A stretch of DNA of 64,000 nt from Edaphobacter modestus (GTDB lineage Bacteria > Acidobacteriota > Terriglobia > Terriglobales > Acidobacteriaceae): the NCBI RefSeq assembly GCF_004217555.1, contig NZ_SHKW01000001.1:1364001-1428000 (forward strand). Reading direction: 5' to 3'. A model generated the notes under the pieces. It saw nothing but the letters and a program-made list of their open reading frames with translations, had not been told where the DNA came from and ran no database searches. This document shows positions 8,288-17,473 of the stretch, piece by piece. Position 1 is the stretch's first letter, and each line of letters starts with the position of its first letter. The position numbers and the translations under genes were made by a program.

Positions 8288-9613
8288 ATGTTCCTTCGGC
8301 TTCTTACGGAGAGCTTCCGGCGACAGAGACGGCGAAAGGCACTGGCCGGACTGGCGATTCTGCTGGGCACGACGGCGGTAACAGCGATGCTGGCGCTGGC
8401 GACGACCATCGGCGACCGCATCCATAAGGAGCTGGCTGCTTATGGGGCGAACATCACGGTGTATCCAGCGGCCGACCAACTTGAGGTGAAGGTGGGCGGG
8501 GTGGATGTGAAGCCGGTTTCGGGCGGAGCTTATCTGCACGAGAGCGACCTTGCGAAGCTGCGAGCAATCTTCTGGGCGAACAATATTACTGGCGTGAGCC
8601 CTGAACTTCCGCTGCAGGTGCTGGTCAAGACAGGGACCGGCACCGACGTCGATGCGACGGCAACGGGCCTGTGGTTTGATCATGCGCTGAGCAAGGGTGG
8701 CACCGCGCTGAAGACGGGGGCAGTTGCGCTGCATCCCTGGTGGAAGGTTCAAGGGGCGTGGCCCCGCGAGCAGGCGACGAACACAGAGAGCGCTGAGGCT
8801 GCGATTGGAGCGGCCCTGGCGGGACGCCTGAACGTCAAGGCTGGAGATGTGATCCAGGTGGAGGGTCATCCTGGCGATGCTTCGCGGGCGCTGACGCTGC
8901 ATCTGACGGGAGTGGTTTCGACCGGAGACAACTCAGAGAATCAACTGTTGCTGCCGTTGGATGCCGCCCAACAGATTGCCGGTACGCCTGACGCCGTACG
9001 CCGCGTCGAGGTAAGCGCGCGCACCAAGCCTGAGGACGCTTTCGCACGGAAGGACCCTGATTCCCTTTCACCGAAGCAGCGTGAGATCTGGTATTGCAGG
9101 CCGTATGCGAACTCGATCGCGTATCAGATTCGTGAGGCGATCCCTGGCGCGCGCGCGGAGCAAGTGCGGCGAGTGGAGCAGAGCGAAGGCACGGTGCTGA
9201 AGCGCATCAGCGGGCTGATGTGGCTGATCAGCGCGGCTGCCCTGCTGGCCGCGGGCTTCGCTGTGAGTGCGGCGATGGCGACGGCGATTCTGGAACGGCA
9301 GGCGGAGATCGGCCTGATGCGCTCGCTGGGTGCGAGCAAGTCTACAGTCGCAATGCTGTTTTACGCGGAGGCAGGGCTGCTTGCCGTCTTCGCGGGAGGG
9401 CTGGGATATCTGGCTGGATCGGGCCTCGCGGGGTGGCTGGGGGCGCGGATCTTTGCCGGGGATGGACCGGTTGCGCTCAGCTCGTTGCTGATCCCTGTGC
9501 TCTTCCCTGTCGTTGTAACTCTTGCGCTGGTGGTTGCGGTTGCGGGCAGCACGCCCGCCATACGGCGTGCGTTGACGACCGATCCTTCCGCCATCTTGAG
9601 AGCGAACGCATGA
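8288..9613 (+). CDS. ABC transporter permease, FtsX/MacB type (iron operon)
   Basis: A 441-residue protein with one N-terminal membrane segment (about 18-40), a large periplasmic domain, and three C-terminal segments of the FtsX fold (about 305-435) containing 'AEIGLMRSLGASKS', the usual cytoplasmic coupling loop. The gene starts nine bases after the FTR1-DUF2318 gene with a GAGGAGA ribosome site, and its stop overlaps the next start (ATGA). It corresponds by position to Cj1661-type permeases of the FTR1/P19 iron systems. The exact cargo is unknown. Confidence 0.85.
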   Translation: MFLRLLTESFRRQRRRKALAGLAILLGTTAVTAMLALATTIGDRIHKELAAYGANITVYPAADQLEVKVGGVDVKPVSGGAYLHESDLAKLRAIFWANNITGVSPELPLQVLVKTGTGTDVDATATGLWFDHALSKGGTALKTGAVALHPWWKVQGAWPREQATNTESAEAAIGAALAGRLNVKAGDVIQVEGHPGDASRALTLHLTGVVSTGDNSENQLLLPLDAAQQIAGTPDAVRRVEVSARTKPEDAFARKDPDSLSPKQREIWYCRPYANSIAYQIREAIPGARAEQVRRVEQSEGTVLKRISGLMWLISAAALLAAGFAVSAAMATAILERQAEIGLMRSLGASKSTVAMLFYAEAGLLAVFAGGLGYLAGSGLAGWLGARIFAGDGPVALSSLLIPVLFPVVVTLALVVAVAGSTPAIRRALTTDPSAILRANA

Positions 9614-10716
9614 GCCGGCTGAGCATGAGCGCAATTCTGCGGCGCTCGCTGGTGCATCGGCGGGCACGTAGCTTCTCAGCCTTAGTTGCGCTGACCGTGT
9701 CGGCGGCCGTGGCGACGGCTTTGCTTACGCTGTACGCCGATCTCGACTCCAAGCTGCATCGCGAGTTTCGCAGCTTTGGTGCAAATATCGTTGTCACAGC
9801 TGGCGACAGCGGTAAGGGGCTTGCTGGCGATGCGCTGCAACGGGTTCGCACAGCAGCAGGAGCGGACGCACAGGCTGCGGAGTTCGGATATGCGGTGGCG
9901 ACGACGGATCGCGGAACGCCAGTCGTTGTGGCGGGTACGGACTTTTCCGCGGTGCGAAAGCTCAATTCGTGGTGGAAGGTGGATGCGTGGCCTTCGTCCG
10001 TTGATCCGAACACAGCGTTGCTGGGGCAGCGTGCAGCGGAGTTTGTCGGTGATGAGCGGAATGTCCAGCTCACCTTTGCGGATCGCCCCATCACGCTGCA
10101 CGGAGCAGGCAGGCTGTACACGGGCGGGGACGAAGACAGCCGCATCTACATGCCAATCGCCGTATTCACGACGTGGACCGGAGTGCAGTCTAACGTGATC
10201 GAGGTTCAGATTCCGGGAGGCGCAGCCCAGGTGGAGGCAGCGATTGCGAGGCTGCGGCAGACGATGCCGGGGGTTAAGGTCGAACCCGTGCGTCAGCTTG
10301 TGGAAGGCGAGAGCAGGATCGTGGACAAGACGCATGCGCTGATGTACGGCGCGGTTCTGCTGATTGCACTGACGGTTGCGGTAAGTGTGCTGGCGACGCT
10401 TTCGGCCAGCGTGTTGGAGCGGAGGCGCGATTTTGCGCTGATGAAGGCCCTGGGCGGGTCGCAGTCGACGTTGATGGCGATGTTTCTTCTGGAGGCGCTG
10501 GTGCTGGCGCTGGGAGGCGTAGCGGCGGGATTTGTAATTGGCTCGGCGGCGGCGTGGACGATCAGCCAGTTGAACTTTCATACGGCTACGCTGCCGCGTT
10601 TGGGCGTGGTTCCCCTGGTTTTGTTGCTGAATGTGCTGATCGCGACGTTTGCGGCATTGTTTCCTGTGCGAGTGCTGCGGAGGCTGGAACCGGCGGCGCT
10701 GCTGAAGGGCGAGTGA
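9610..10716 (+). CDS. ABC transporter permease, second FtsX-type subunit (iron operon)
   Basis: A 368-residue paralogue of the preceding gene with the same layout: N-terminal membrane segment (about 22-42), periplasmic domain, and three C-terminal segments with 'RRDFALMKALGGSQ' as coupling loop. It presumably forms a heterodimer with its neighbour. The ATG at 9610 overlaps the upstream stop; the alternative longer frame upstream would lie wholly inside the previous gene and is not credible. The end overlaps the ATPase gene (TGATG). Confidence 0.85.
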   Translation: MSRLSMSAILRRSLVHRRARSFSALVALTVSAAVATALLTLYADLDSKLHREFRSFGANIVVTAGDSGKGLAGDALQRVRTAAGADAQAAEFGYAVATTDRGTPVVVAGTDFSAVRKLNSWWKVDAWPSSVDPNTALLGQRAAEFVGDERNVQLTFADRPITLHGAGRLYTGGDEDSRIYMPIAVFTTWTGVQSNVIEVQIPGGAAQVEAAIARLRQTMPGVKVEPVRQLVEGESRIVDKTHALMYGAVLLIALTVAVSVLATLSASVLERRRDFALMKALGGSQSTLMAMFLLEALVLALGGVAAGFVIGSAAAWTISQLNFHTATLPRLGVVPLVLLLNVLIATFAALFPVRVLRRLEPAALLKGE

Positions 10717-11474
10717 TGGAAGTGGTACAAAAGAGTTCTGTGATGGAGAATCCGATCAATCTGGAAACGCGGCCCGACTGTGCGGTGATTGCGCTGAGCA
10801 GAGTGACGCGGGAGTATGCCGGGCACGCAGGTACGGTTCGTGCACTCGATCACGCCTCTTTTTCGATTGTGGCCGGTGAATGGGTTGCGATTACGGGACC
10901 TTCAGGTTCAGGCAAGAGCACGCTGGTGAACCTGATCGGATGTCTCGACCGACCGACCGAAGGCGAGCTACGAATCGACGGGGTGGACGTGGCGACGATG
11001 TCGGCGACGGACCTGGACCGGTTTCGCGCGGACAAGATCGGCTTTATCTTCCAGCAGTTTCACCTGATTCCTTATCTTTCGGCGCTGGAAAACGTGATGC
11101 TGGCGCAGTATTTCCACTCAATGACCGATGAGAAGGAGGCCCGGGCGGCGCTGGAGCGCGTGGGCCTGGGTCATCGCTCCGAGCATCTGCCGAGTGAGCT
11201 TTCGGGCGGCGAGCAGCAGCGGGTATGCATTGCGCGGGCGCTGATCAACAATCCTCCAATCCTGCTGGCGGACGAGCCGACTGGAAATCTGGATGCGGCG
11301 AATCAGAAGATCGTTGCGGAGCTTTTGCAGGACTTGCATGCCCATGGCCATACAATTGTGATGGTTACGCACGACCCCGAGATGGCGGCTCTGGCCCAGA
11401 GGAAGATTGCGCTGAGTCATGGCAAGGTGTTCTGTCACCCGGTTGGCGGGCCGATGATCTCCCTGCGGAAGTAA
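10716..11474 (+). CDS. ABC transporter ATP-binding protein, LolD/MacB type (iron operon)
   Basis: A 252-residue ATPase. Walker A is GPSGSGKST (about residues 64-72), Q-loop in [18 protein letters not shown], signature LSGGEQQRV, Walker [13 protein letters not shown], and switch His in VMVTHDPE. It completes an ABC exporter-like machine with the two permeases just upstream, to which it is translationally coupled. Sequence class is that of LolD, MacB and FtsE, systems that transmit force to periplasmic partners rather than moving solutes through a pore. Its pairing with an FTR1 permease is the key clue to an iron-linked role. Confidence 0.9.
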   Translation: MEVVQKSSVMENPINLETRPDCAVIALSRVTREYAGHAGTVRALDHASFSIVAGEWVAITGPSGSGKSTLVNLIGCLDRPTEGELRIDGVDVATMSATDLDRFRADKIGFIFQQFHLIPYLSALENVMLAQYFHSMTDEKEARAALERVGLGHRSEHLPSELSGGEQQRVCIARALINNPPILLADEPTGNLDAANQKIVAELLQDLHAHGHTIVMVTHDPEMAALAQRKIALSHGKVFCHPVGGPMISLRK

Positions 11475-11488
11475 GAATCTCTCCTCTC

Positions 11489-12409
11489 ATGACCTTATCC
11501 AGCCCGTTTCAACGCTTCAGCAGACGAGAGTGGGCTGCCCTCAGTGCAGACACACCGCTCCCTCTTACAGACGAGGATATTGCTGCACTGAGGGGCCTGT
11601 GCGACCAGTTGTCGTTGACCGAAGTTGCAAAGATGTATCTTCCTCTGTCGCGGATGTTGAAGCTTCGGTTCGAAGCCGGGCACGAGCTTGTTCTCGCGCA
11701 GAATGCGTTTCTGGGCAGGGAGAATGATCGCTCTCCGTTTGTGATTGCGATCAGCGGGAGTGTGGCGGTGGGCAAGAGCACCTTCGCCCGCACGTTGCAG
11801 GCTCTGCTGACACGGTGGCCGAGCCAACCTAATGTTTCGTTGATCACGACGGACGGTTTTCTTTATCCCAACGCGGTGCTCGAGGAGAGGAGCCTGATGC
11901 GGCGAAAGGGCTTTCCGGAGAGCTACGACCTTCCGCGGCTGCTGAGTTTCTTACATGCGGTGAAGGCAGGCGAGGGGGAGATTGCGGCTCCGGTATATTC
12001 GCACCTGAGCTATGACGTGATTCCGGACAGGCAGCAGGTGATACGACAGCCGGATATCCTGATCTTCGAGGGCCTGAACGTGTTGCAGGCACCGCACGGA
12101 GCCTCGGTGATCGCCTCGGACTATTTTGACTTCTCGATCTTTCTTGACGCGGACAAGGAGGACCTGGAGAAGTGGTACGTGGAACGGTTTCTGGCGCTGC
12201 AACGGACGGCGTTTCAGAATCCTTCATCGTACTTCTATCGCTATCGCACGCTGGAAAAAGCCGAGGCGGTCGAGACGGCGCAGAGAATCTGGCGTGAGAT
12301 CAACCTGCCAAACCTGATGGAAAATATTCAACCGACGCGACAGCGCGCGGATTTGATCCTGCAGAAGGGTTCGGATCATCAGATCGAGTCGGTGTCGCTG
12401 CGACGGTAA
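11489..12409 (+). CDS. coaA: Type I pantothenate kinase
   Basis: A 306-residue cytosolic kinase catalysing the first step of coenzyme A synthesis. The P-loop GSVAVGKST lies at about residues 90-98; other family blocks are [20 protein letters not shown], the SHLSYDV region, and [12 protein letters not shown] late 'FYRYRTL' block and '[21 protein letters not shown]' (core [10 protein letters not shown]) complete the family profile. The ATG at 11489 fits the family N-terminus ([14 protein letters not shown]). It lies 14 bases after the iron-operon ATPase, but no functional link is implied. Like E. coli CoaA it may be feedback-inhibited by CoA. Confidence 0.95.
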   Translation: MTLSSPFQRFSRREWAALSADTPLPLTDEDIAALRGLCDQLSLTEVAKMYLPLSRMLKLRFEAGHELVLAQNAFLGRENDRSPFVIAISGSVAVGKSTFARTLQALLTRWPSQPNVSLITTDGFLYPNAVLEERSLMRRKGFPESYDLPRLLSFLHAVKAGEGEIAAPVYSHLSYDVIPDRQQVIRQPDILIFEGLNVLQAPHGASVIASDYFDFSIFLDADKEDLEKWYVERFLALQRTAFQNPSSYFYRYRTLEKAEAVETAQRIWREINLPNLMENIQPTRQRADLILQKGSDHQIESVSLRR

Positions 12410-12475
12410 GGCGGATGGGTTACCACGATGTGTGTGGAGGGCGACAGGCGAGATGGGCGACGCGCGAAACGTAGG

Positions 12476-12532
12476 TCCTTCGACTCCGCCTCTCGCGGCG
12501 AGCCTGCGAGAGGCTTCGTTCAGGATGACAGG
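12476..12532. repeat. Dispersed hairpin repeat candidate
   Basis: A 57-base intergenic unit with perfect 9-base arms (GCCTCTCGC at 12488-12496 and GCGAGAGGC at 12506-12514). It is flanked by TCCTTCGACTCCG on one side and CTTCGTTCAGGATGACA on the other. The flanks resemble dispersed intergenic repeats common in acidobacterial and other soil genomes. Copy number cannot be seen within this window. Confidence 0.6.
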
Positions 12533-12549
12533 TGTTACTAAGGCTGACA

Positions 12550-12586
12550 TCTATCCGCGTAGGCGACGCCCTTTTACGCGGATAGA
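12550..12586. terminator. Hairpin between convergent coaA and nadK
   Basis: Twelve-base perfect arms (TCTATCCGCGTA at 12550-12561 and TACGCGGATAGA at 12575-12586) around a 13-base loop. It lies between two converging genes, where a bidirectional terminator is expected. No long T-run follows on either strand, so it may instead be part of the adjacent repeat. Confidence 0.5.
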
Positions 12587-12633
12587 CATTTCTGCTGAAA
12601 ATGACGCGCTTAATCGGGCTGGAAGGGACTCCG

Positions 12634-13494
12634 TCAGCGCTCTCCCCACTTCAATTTGTTGCGCAGTACGCTGAAGAGGCCGTTGCGGCGGGGGCGGAGT
12701 AGGCGGACGCTGTGCTGTGAGCGGCGACAGTGGACTTCGTCCCCAAGCTGGAGTTCTACAGCCTCTTGGCCGTCGACGGTGAGGTAGGTGAGGTTCGGTA
12801 CGCCTTCGACTCGAATGTTGACCTCTGCGTCTCCTGGAACCACGATGGGGCGGATGGTGAGCAGGTGAGGACAGATAGGGGTGACAACGAGCGCATTGAC
12901 CGAAGGCATCACGATGGGGCCGGCGGCGGCGAGGTTGTAAGCGGTGGATCCGGTAGGGGTGCAGATGATGACACCATCGGCGCGCATGGTTGCGACAAAC
13001 TGTTTGTCGATCTCGACGGTGAACTCCGACATGCGGGCGATGGCTCCCTTGGAGACCACGATGTCGTTGAGGGCGTCCCAGTGTTTCAGGACCTTGCCGT
13101 CGCGAAGGAGTTCGGTGTACATCATGTCGCGGACCTCGACACTGGCGCAGTTGTCACACCAGGCCTCGAGGGATGTGTAAAGCTCCGAGAGGGGGATCTC
13201 GGTGAGAAAGCCGAGGGAGCCAAGATTGACGCCGAGGATGGGAGTGGGCGAGTGCGCGAAGGCCCGGGCGGCCGCGAGAAGAGTACCGTCGCCTCCGAGG
13301 ACGATGACGAGGTGGGGGTGCTCCTGGGGCATCTCCTCACGCGGAGTGGAAGCGACGGCGTCGCCGAGGTAAGCCGCGCTATGTGGGTCGAACAGGGGGA
13401 TATATCCGTGCGACTCCAGCCAGGCGACGAGCTCACGCAGGATGGAAGCGAGCTCGGGCTTCTGCGGCTTGGAGATAATGGCTGCCTTGAACAT
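12634..13494 (-). CDS. nadK: NAD kinase
   Basis: A 286-residue ATP-NAD kinase that makes NADP. The GGDGTLL motif sits at about residues 68-74, followed by 'VNLGSLGFLTEI' and later 'ADGVIICTPTGSTAYNLAAGGP'-type block, seen here as CTPTGSTAYNLAA. C-terminal 'VPNLTYLTVDGQEAVEL' is the usual beta-sandwich. It lies 27 bases downstream of tlyA; the tlyA-nadK order is common across bacteria (often followed by recN, absent here). Confidence 0.95.
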   Translation of the reverse strand: MFKAAIISKPQKPELASILRELVAWLESHGYIPLFDPHSAAYLGDAVASTPREEMPQEHPHLVIVLGGDGTLLAAARAFAHSPTPILGVNLGSLGFLTEIPLSELYTSLEAWCDNCASVEVRDMMYTELLRDGKVLKHWDALNDIVVSKGAIARMSEFTVEIDKQFVATMRADGVIICTPTGSTAYNLAAAGPIVMPSVNALVVTPICPHLLTIRPIVVPGDAEVNIRVEGVPNLTYLTVDGQEAVELQLGDEVHCRRSQHSVRLLRPRRNGLFSVLRNKLKWGER

Positions 13495-13521
13495 TAGTGT
13501 TAGTGTACCGGCTCGTCATTT

Positions 13522-14286
13522 TCAGAGTTTGGTGAAGGTGGCGTGGAGGAGATATTCGTGATTTCCCTCCATGCCCTGGATTGGGGAGTCGATGACGTCG
13601 AGGTGCACGCCTCCGAGTTCGGCGACGGCGTCGCTGACGCGCTCGATGGCCTGGCGGCGGGCTTCAGGATCGCGCACGATGCCGCCCTTTCCGACATTAT
13701 GACGGCCGGCTTCAAACTGGGGCTTGATCAACACTACGGCGGTTCCCTGCCACTCGCTTCCCTCTGGGCTCAGGGCGCCCAGGACGGCGGGTAGGACGAG
13801 CGTGGCCGAGATGAAGGAGACGTCCATGGCGAGAAAGGCGGGCGTGGGCAGTCCGGTGACGAGCAGTTCGCCGGGAGAGAGCTTGCGGGCGTTCGTGCGC
13901 TCGCGCAGGGTTACCCGCGGATCGACACGCAGCTTCTGGGCGATCTGTCCGTAGCCGGTGTCGACGGCAAGGACCGAGGCTGCACCGGCCTGAAGCATGC
14001 AGTCGGTGAATCCTCCGGTGGAGGCACCGATATCGACGGTGTGGAGGCCGGCGAGGGAGATACTCCAGTAAGTTAGGGCATGTTCGAGCTTGAGGCCTCC
14101 GCGGCTGACATACTTCAGATCGGAGCCGAGAAGGCGTATGACGGCATCGGCGGGGACACTGAGGCCGGGCTTGTCCACCTTCTGTTCGTTGACCAGGACA
14201 CGTCCGGCGAGGATGAGGGCCTGTGCCCGTTCCCGCGAAGCAGCATGGCCCTGGTCGACAAGTAATTTATCCAGCCGATTCTTCAT
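13522..14286 (-). CDS. tlyA: TlyA-type rRNA 2'-O-ribose methyltransferase
   Basis: A 254-residue enzyme beginning MKNRLDKLLVDQGHA, the conserved S4-like RNA-binding start, which decides the ATG at 14286 over an upstream GTG at 14310. The FtsJ-type methyltransferase fold follows: SAM site VDIGASTGGFTDCMLQ at about residues 83-98, catalytic Lys in VLIKPQFEAGR, and the closing 'SPIQGMEGNHEYLL'. In mycobacteria TlyA methylates 16S and 23S rRNA and sets sensitivity to capreomycin; the target here is inferred. First gene of a two-gene operon with nadK. Confidence 0.93.
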   Translation of the reverse strand: MKNRLDKLLVDQGHAASRERAQALILAGRVLVNEQKVDKPGLSVPADAVIRLLGSDLKYVSRGGLKLEHALTYWSISLAGLHTVDIGASTGGFTDCMLQAGAASVLAVDTGYGQIAQKLRVDPRVTLRERTNARKLSPGELLVTGLPTPAFLAMDVSFISATLVLPAVLGALSPEGSEWQGTAVVLIKPQFEAGRHNVGKGGIVRDPEARRQAIERVSDAVAELGGVHLDVIDSPIQGMEGNHEYLLHATFTKL

Positions 14287-14427
14287 AGAGGAGTAGTTCC
14301 AAAGTGGCACACTGGCCGCTATTCATTAAGGTACATTGTGATTCCACCTAAGTTAGAGTGACTAGGACAGGTGAAATAGAAGTCCACTCCCCAGCATGAG
14401 AACAGGTGCGTTTTGACCGCTAGAGTG

Positions 14428-14979
14428 ATGGAGATGCCCCATATTGCGCGGGAGCTGCGCGACGATGCAACCCTGCTGACCTTGATCCGGCGCGGAGATG
14501 AGACGGCGATGGCCGCGCTCTACGATCGGTACGCGATCGTGGTTTATTCCGTGCTGCTTCGCGTGCTGCATCACTCCTCATCCGCCGAGGAGATTCTCGA
14601 GGAGATGTTTGTTGAGATATGGCGCAGGCCGGAGGAGTATCTAGGCGTTCGCGGAGGCCTGGGAGCGTGGCTCGCCGTCATGGCGCGAAACAAGGCCATC
14701 GCGGCGCTCAGGCGCAGGAGCGTCGGTGAGATGGTGGCGGATATTTCGTTGGCTTCGACGTACGACCTTTCGAACGAAGCAGAACGGTCGACGCTGGCGG
14801 AGAGGACACGGGCGGAGGTCGCCAAGCTTTCCGCAGAACAGCGAAGAATCTTCGCGATGGCGTTCTTTGACGGCCTCTCTCATACCGAGATCGCAGAGAT
14901 CACTGGCGAGGCTGCGTCGATCGTGAAGTTAAGGATTCGCGATGCTCTGCTCTCCCTGAGGAGGGGAACGTTGGGATGA
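14428..14979 (+). CDS. ECF-type RNA polymerase sigma factor
   Basis: A protein of about 183 residues with sigma region 2 ('ALYDRYAIVVYSVLLRVL...AEEILEEMFVEIWRRP', core AEEILEEMFVEIWRR) and region 4 ('LSAEQRRIFAMAFFDGLSHTEIAEI', core GLSHTEIAEI helix-turn-helix). Length and absence of regions 1 and 3 mark it as an ECF factor of the SigK-like group. In-frame starts exist at TTG 14413, GTG 14425 and ATG 14428; none has a strong ribosome site, so the start is uncertain by five codons. The stop overlaps the anti-sigma gene (ATGA), the usual sign of a coupled pair. Confidence 0.9.
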   Translation: MEMPHIARELRDDATLLTLIRRGDETAMAALYDRYAIVVYSVLLRVLHHSSSAEEILEEMFVEIWRRPEEYLGVRGGLGAWLAVMARNKAIAALRRRSVGEMVADISLASTYDLSNEAERSTLAERTRAEVAKLSAEQRRIFAMAFFDGLSHTEIAEITGEAASIVKLRIRDALLSLRRGTLG

Positions 14980-15911
14980 GTGCGGTAGCCCATTACGAAG
15001 ACATCGACCTGGCTCTATTCGCCATGCACCTTCTGGACGGAGAGGGGCATCGAGCCGTAGCGGATCACGTGAGCGGCTGTGCCTTCTGCAGGCAGGAGCT
15101 GGCTCGCCTCCAGGGCGATCTGGCTGCCTGTGCGTATGGAATCGAGATGCACTCCCCTGGCGGCGCGGTCCGGGAACGGATACTGCACCGGATAGCGCGG
15201 GAGAAGAAGGCGCCTCCGGTGGAGGCGGTCGAGCCCCCCCTCCGGACGAAAGCAGTTACACCGACGGAGGAGCTCAACGAACCCAAGCTTGAATTCAGGA
15301 CGCGCAATGGGAGCCATGCGACAGTGGCTCGCCGTGGACGCGACGCCGAAGCAGAGGTTCGAACCCATCGGAGATCTGACGGCCACCTGTTGAAGGACAT
15401 ATTTTTGTGGCTTGGATGGGCCGTAGCTGCAGGGATGGCCGTAGTTGGCACGAGGATGTATCACGAGCGAGAAAGCTACAAGGCACGGCTAGCTGCGCAA
15501 ACCGGTGAAGTAGAGCAGATGAGAGACGACTCGGCAGGCTCGAGACGTCTGCTGGAGACAATTACCGACACCTCCTCACAGCAGGTACTTTTGTCGGGAG
15601 CCGCGGAAGAGACAGGGAAATCCGCTCCTGAAGGTCGGGTTATCTATCTGGCGAGTAAGGGCGCCCTGATCCTGTTGGCGAACAACCTGGCTGCACTCGA
15701 GCCAGAAAGGGTTTATGAGCTGTGGCTGATTCCTGCGGACGGCCGAGATCCGATTCCCGCGGGAACATTCCACCCGGATGAGAAGGGGAATGGCAGCGTG
15801 GTTCTTCCTCCGCTGCCAAGGGCGGTGCAAGCGAAGGCGTTTGGAGTGACCGTGGAAGAGGGGAATGGGACCCAGTCGCCGACGATGCCAATTGTGCTGG
15901 CGGGAGGCTAG
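14976..15911 (+). CDS. Anti-sigma factor, RskA-like with zinc motif
   Basis: A 311-residue single-pass membrane protein. The cytosolic N-terminus carries a zinc anti-sigma motif, His31-x3-Cys35-x2-Cys38. A membrane segment lies at about residues 142-162, and the periplasmic C-terminus from about 215 matches the RskA anti-sigma-K domain ('YLASKGALILLANNLAAL', 'YELWLIPADG', 'FGVTVEEGNG'). It should hold the partner sigma factor at the membrane until a signal causes proteolysis. The start overlaps the sigma stop. Target genes are unknown. Confidence 0.9.
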   Translation: MSAVAHYEDIDLALFAMHLLDGEGHRAVADHVSGCAFCRQELARLQGDLAACAYGIEMHSPGGAVRERILHRIAREKKAPPVEAVEPPLRTKAVTPTEELNEPKLEFRTRNGSHATVARRGRDAEAEVRTHRRSDGHLLKDIFLWLGWAVAAGMAVVGTRMYHERESYKARLAAQTGEVEQMRDDSAGSRRLLETITDTSSQQVLLSGAAEETGKSAPEGRVIYLASKGALILLANNLAALEPERVYELWLIPADGRDPIPAGTFHPDEKGNGSVVLPPLPRAVQAKAFGVTVEEGNGTQSPTMPIVLAGG

Positions 15912-15988
15912 CGCAGGCTCTGCCAGCAGCCTTTACAAAAAGGCTGGGATCTTGTGCAGGTCAGCTCGCATGCATCGCTTTATACGAA

Positions 15989-16021
15989 GAAAAGCGGCCT
16001 CGCACCTGAAAAGCGAGCCGC
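15989..16021 (-). terminator. Terminator of the beta-propeller lipoprotein gene
   Basis: A GC-rich stem (GCGG+CTCGC at 15994-16002 pairing with GCGAG+CCGC at 16013-16021, one bulged base) lies just after the minus-strand stop and is followed on that strand by TTTTCTTC. It sits between convergent genes. Confidence 0.7.
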
Positions 16022-16036
16022 CTGACTGGGGAGCGT

Positions 16037-17398
16037 TTAGGGAAGCTGCGCCCGGACCATGATTCCCTTACCCTGCAGAGGGACCGTCGTCTCCACGATA
16101 TCGGTATCGGTTCGGATGATGGTCATCTGGTCGGATTCGGGCGAAGTCACGTAGACCTTGCCGGTCGGCGTGCCGTTGATAAGGGCGAGAAAGGTGGGAT
16201 GAGGTGTGGCCGGAACCGGTATGGTTGCAGTGACCGTGTTGCTGGTCAGATTGACGACAGAAACGGTGCTGTCAGCCTTGTTGATCACATACGCGCGAGA
16301 TCCGTCCTGAAGGACAGCCACCATCTGAGGATCGACTCCGACCGGCACTGTCGCAAGAACCTGACCGAAACCGTTGGCATCGATGGGGTTATTCGGATCG
16401 CAGTTTGGGTTTCCAGGGAGCGCTGCCGTCGAGCAGAGAGGGATATTAATAATGCTTACGGATCCCTTAGAGGTTCCGTCGCCTTCGTTGGCGACAACAA
16501 GTTCGTTCCGGGTGGGGGCGAGGTCGGCCCATAGGGGAGAATTCCCTACGGGAATAGGATTGACGGCTGGGGTGGGGACCACATCGAGCTGGTTGGTCTG
16601 GGCGTTGATGACCGTGACGGTATTATCTCCGTGGTTCATGATGAAGGCGCGCCTGCCGTCGGAGGTCATGACGCCATAGACCGGGTTTATGCCAACGTCG
16701 ATCTTGGTGGAGATGGTGCTGCTTGCAATTTCGATAGCAGCGACCTCACCTCGTGCGCCCGGGGTATTGTTCTGGCTGACGACATAGGCGCGGGGCGAAC
16801 CGGAGTAGCCTGCGATCCATACCGGGGTGTAACCCGGGTCGATCGGAAATTCCTGATTCAGCGAAGGAGGCGGAGGTGTCTCCGTGAGCTGCGCTACGGC
16901 AGTACGCCCTGGTTCTGTGATGAAGAGGGAAGTCGTGTCCGAAAAGATGCTATTCGGCGTTGCATTGGCGAGAAGGGTCGTCTGGACCACGTCTCTCGTC
17001 TGCACCGTCGTGGAGATATCGAGGCTCGTCATCGTGCCATCTCCATTGAGCGTATATCCAGTCGTGCCGGCGGCATTGAGCATTAGAAAGTATGGCGACA
17101 CACCGATACTTGCCGTGATCAGGACGGAGTCTCCGGAAAAGTCGACGATCGTGACCAGTCCCGGCAGGGTCGGCCCCGGGTTGGAGATCACAACGGCAAA
17201 CCTCTGCGGCTGTGCGGCAGGTCCAACAGGATTGATGCTGGTGACTACGGGGCGATAGGTGTTACCGCAACCCGCGATCGAGCCAAGCGACATCGCTGCG
17301 AGGGCAAAGGTAGAGATGGCCTGGATACGAGACCGCTTTGAGCGCCGGTCAATACGAACCCCAGTGATTCCTTCAGCTTCAATTCTTCCTAAATGCAA
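16037..17398 (-). CDS. YVTN-type beta-propeller lipoprotein
   Basis: A 453-residue protein. A lipobox SIAGC near residues 40-44 follows a basic stretch and hydrophobic segment, so it is probably lipid-anchored after export. The body holds repeated propeller-blade units such as 'VMTSDGRRAFIMNHGDNTVTVIN', 'VLQDGSRAYVINKADSTVSVVNL' (cores GRRAFIMNHGDNTV and GSRAYVINKADSTV), about 40-45 residues apart, typical of YVTN/NHL-like repeats used as surface binding scaffolds. The modelled start is TTG with a poor ribosome site; a later start is possible. No catalytic residues are visible. Confidence 0.8.
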   Translation of the reverse strand: MHLGRIEAEGITGVRIDRRSKRSRIQAISTFALAAMSLGSIAGCGNTYRPVVTSINPVGPAAQPQRFAVVISNPGPTLPGLVTIVDFSGDSVLITASIGVSPYFLMLNAAGTTGYTLNGDGTMTSLDISTTVQTRDVVQTTLLANATPNSIFSDTTSLFITEPGRTAVAQLTETPPPPSLNQEFPIDPGYTPVWIAGYSGSPRAYVVSQNNTPGARGEVAAIEIASSTISTKIDVGINPVYGVMTSDGRRAFIMNHGDNTVTVINAQTNQLDVVPTPAVNPIPVGNSPLWADLAPTRNELVVANEGDGTSKGSVSIINIPLCSTAALPGNPNCDPNNPIDANGFGQVLATVPVGVDPQMVAVLQDGSRAYVINKADSTVSVVNLTSNTVTATIPVPATPHPTFLALINGTPTGKVYVTSPESDQMTIIRTDTDIVETTVPLQGKGIMVRAQLP

Positions 17399-17473
17399 AA
17401 CTGCTCCCGCGATGTTGCTGGTGTTGGCTATGCTCTACGTGAGATTGTAAATCACCATGGATCGAAAACCGGC

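Noticed and set aside
7487..8902. Antisense frame of 471 codons over FTR1 and permease genes
   Set aside because: Arg/His/Gln-rich shadow of two well supported genes, no family features, no ribosome site.
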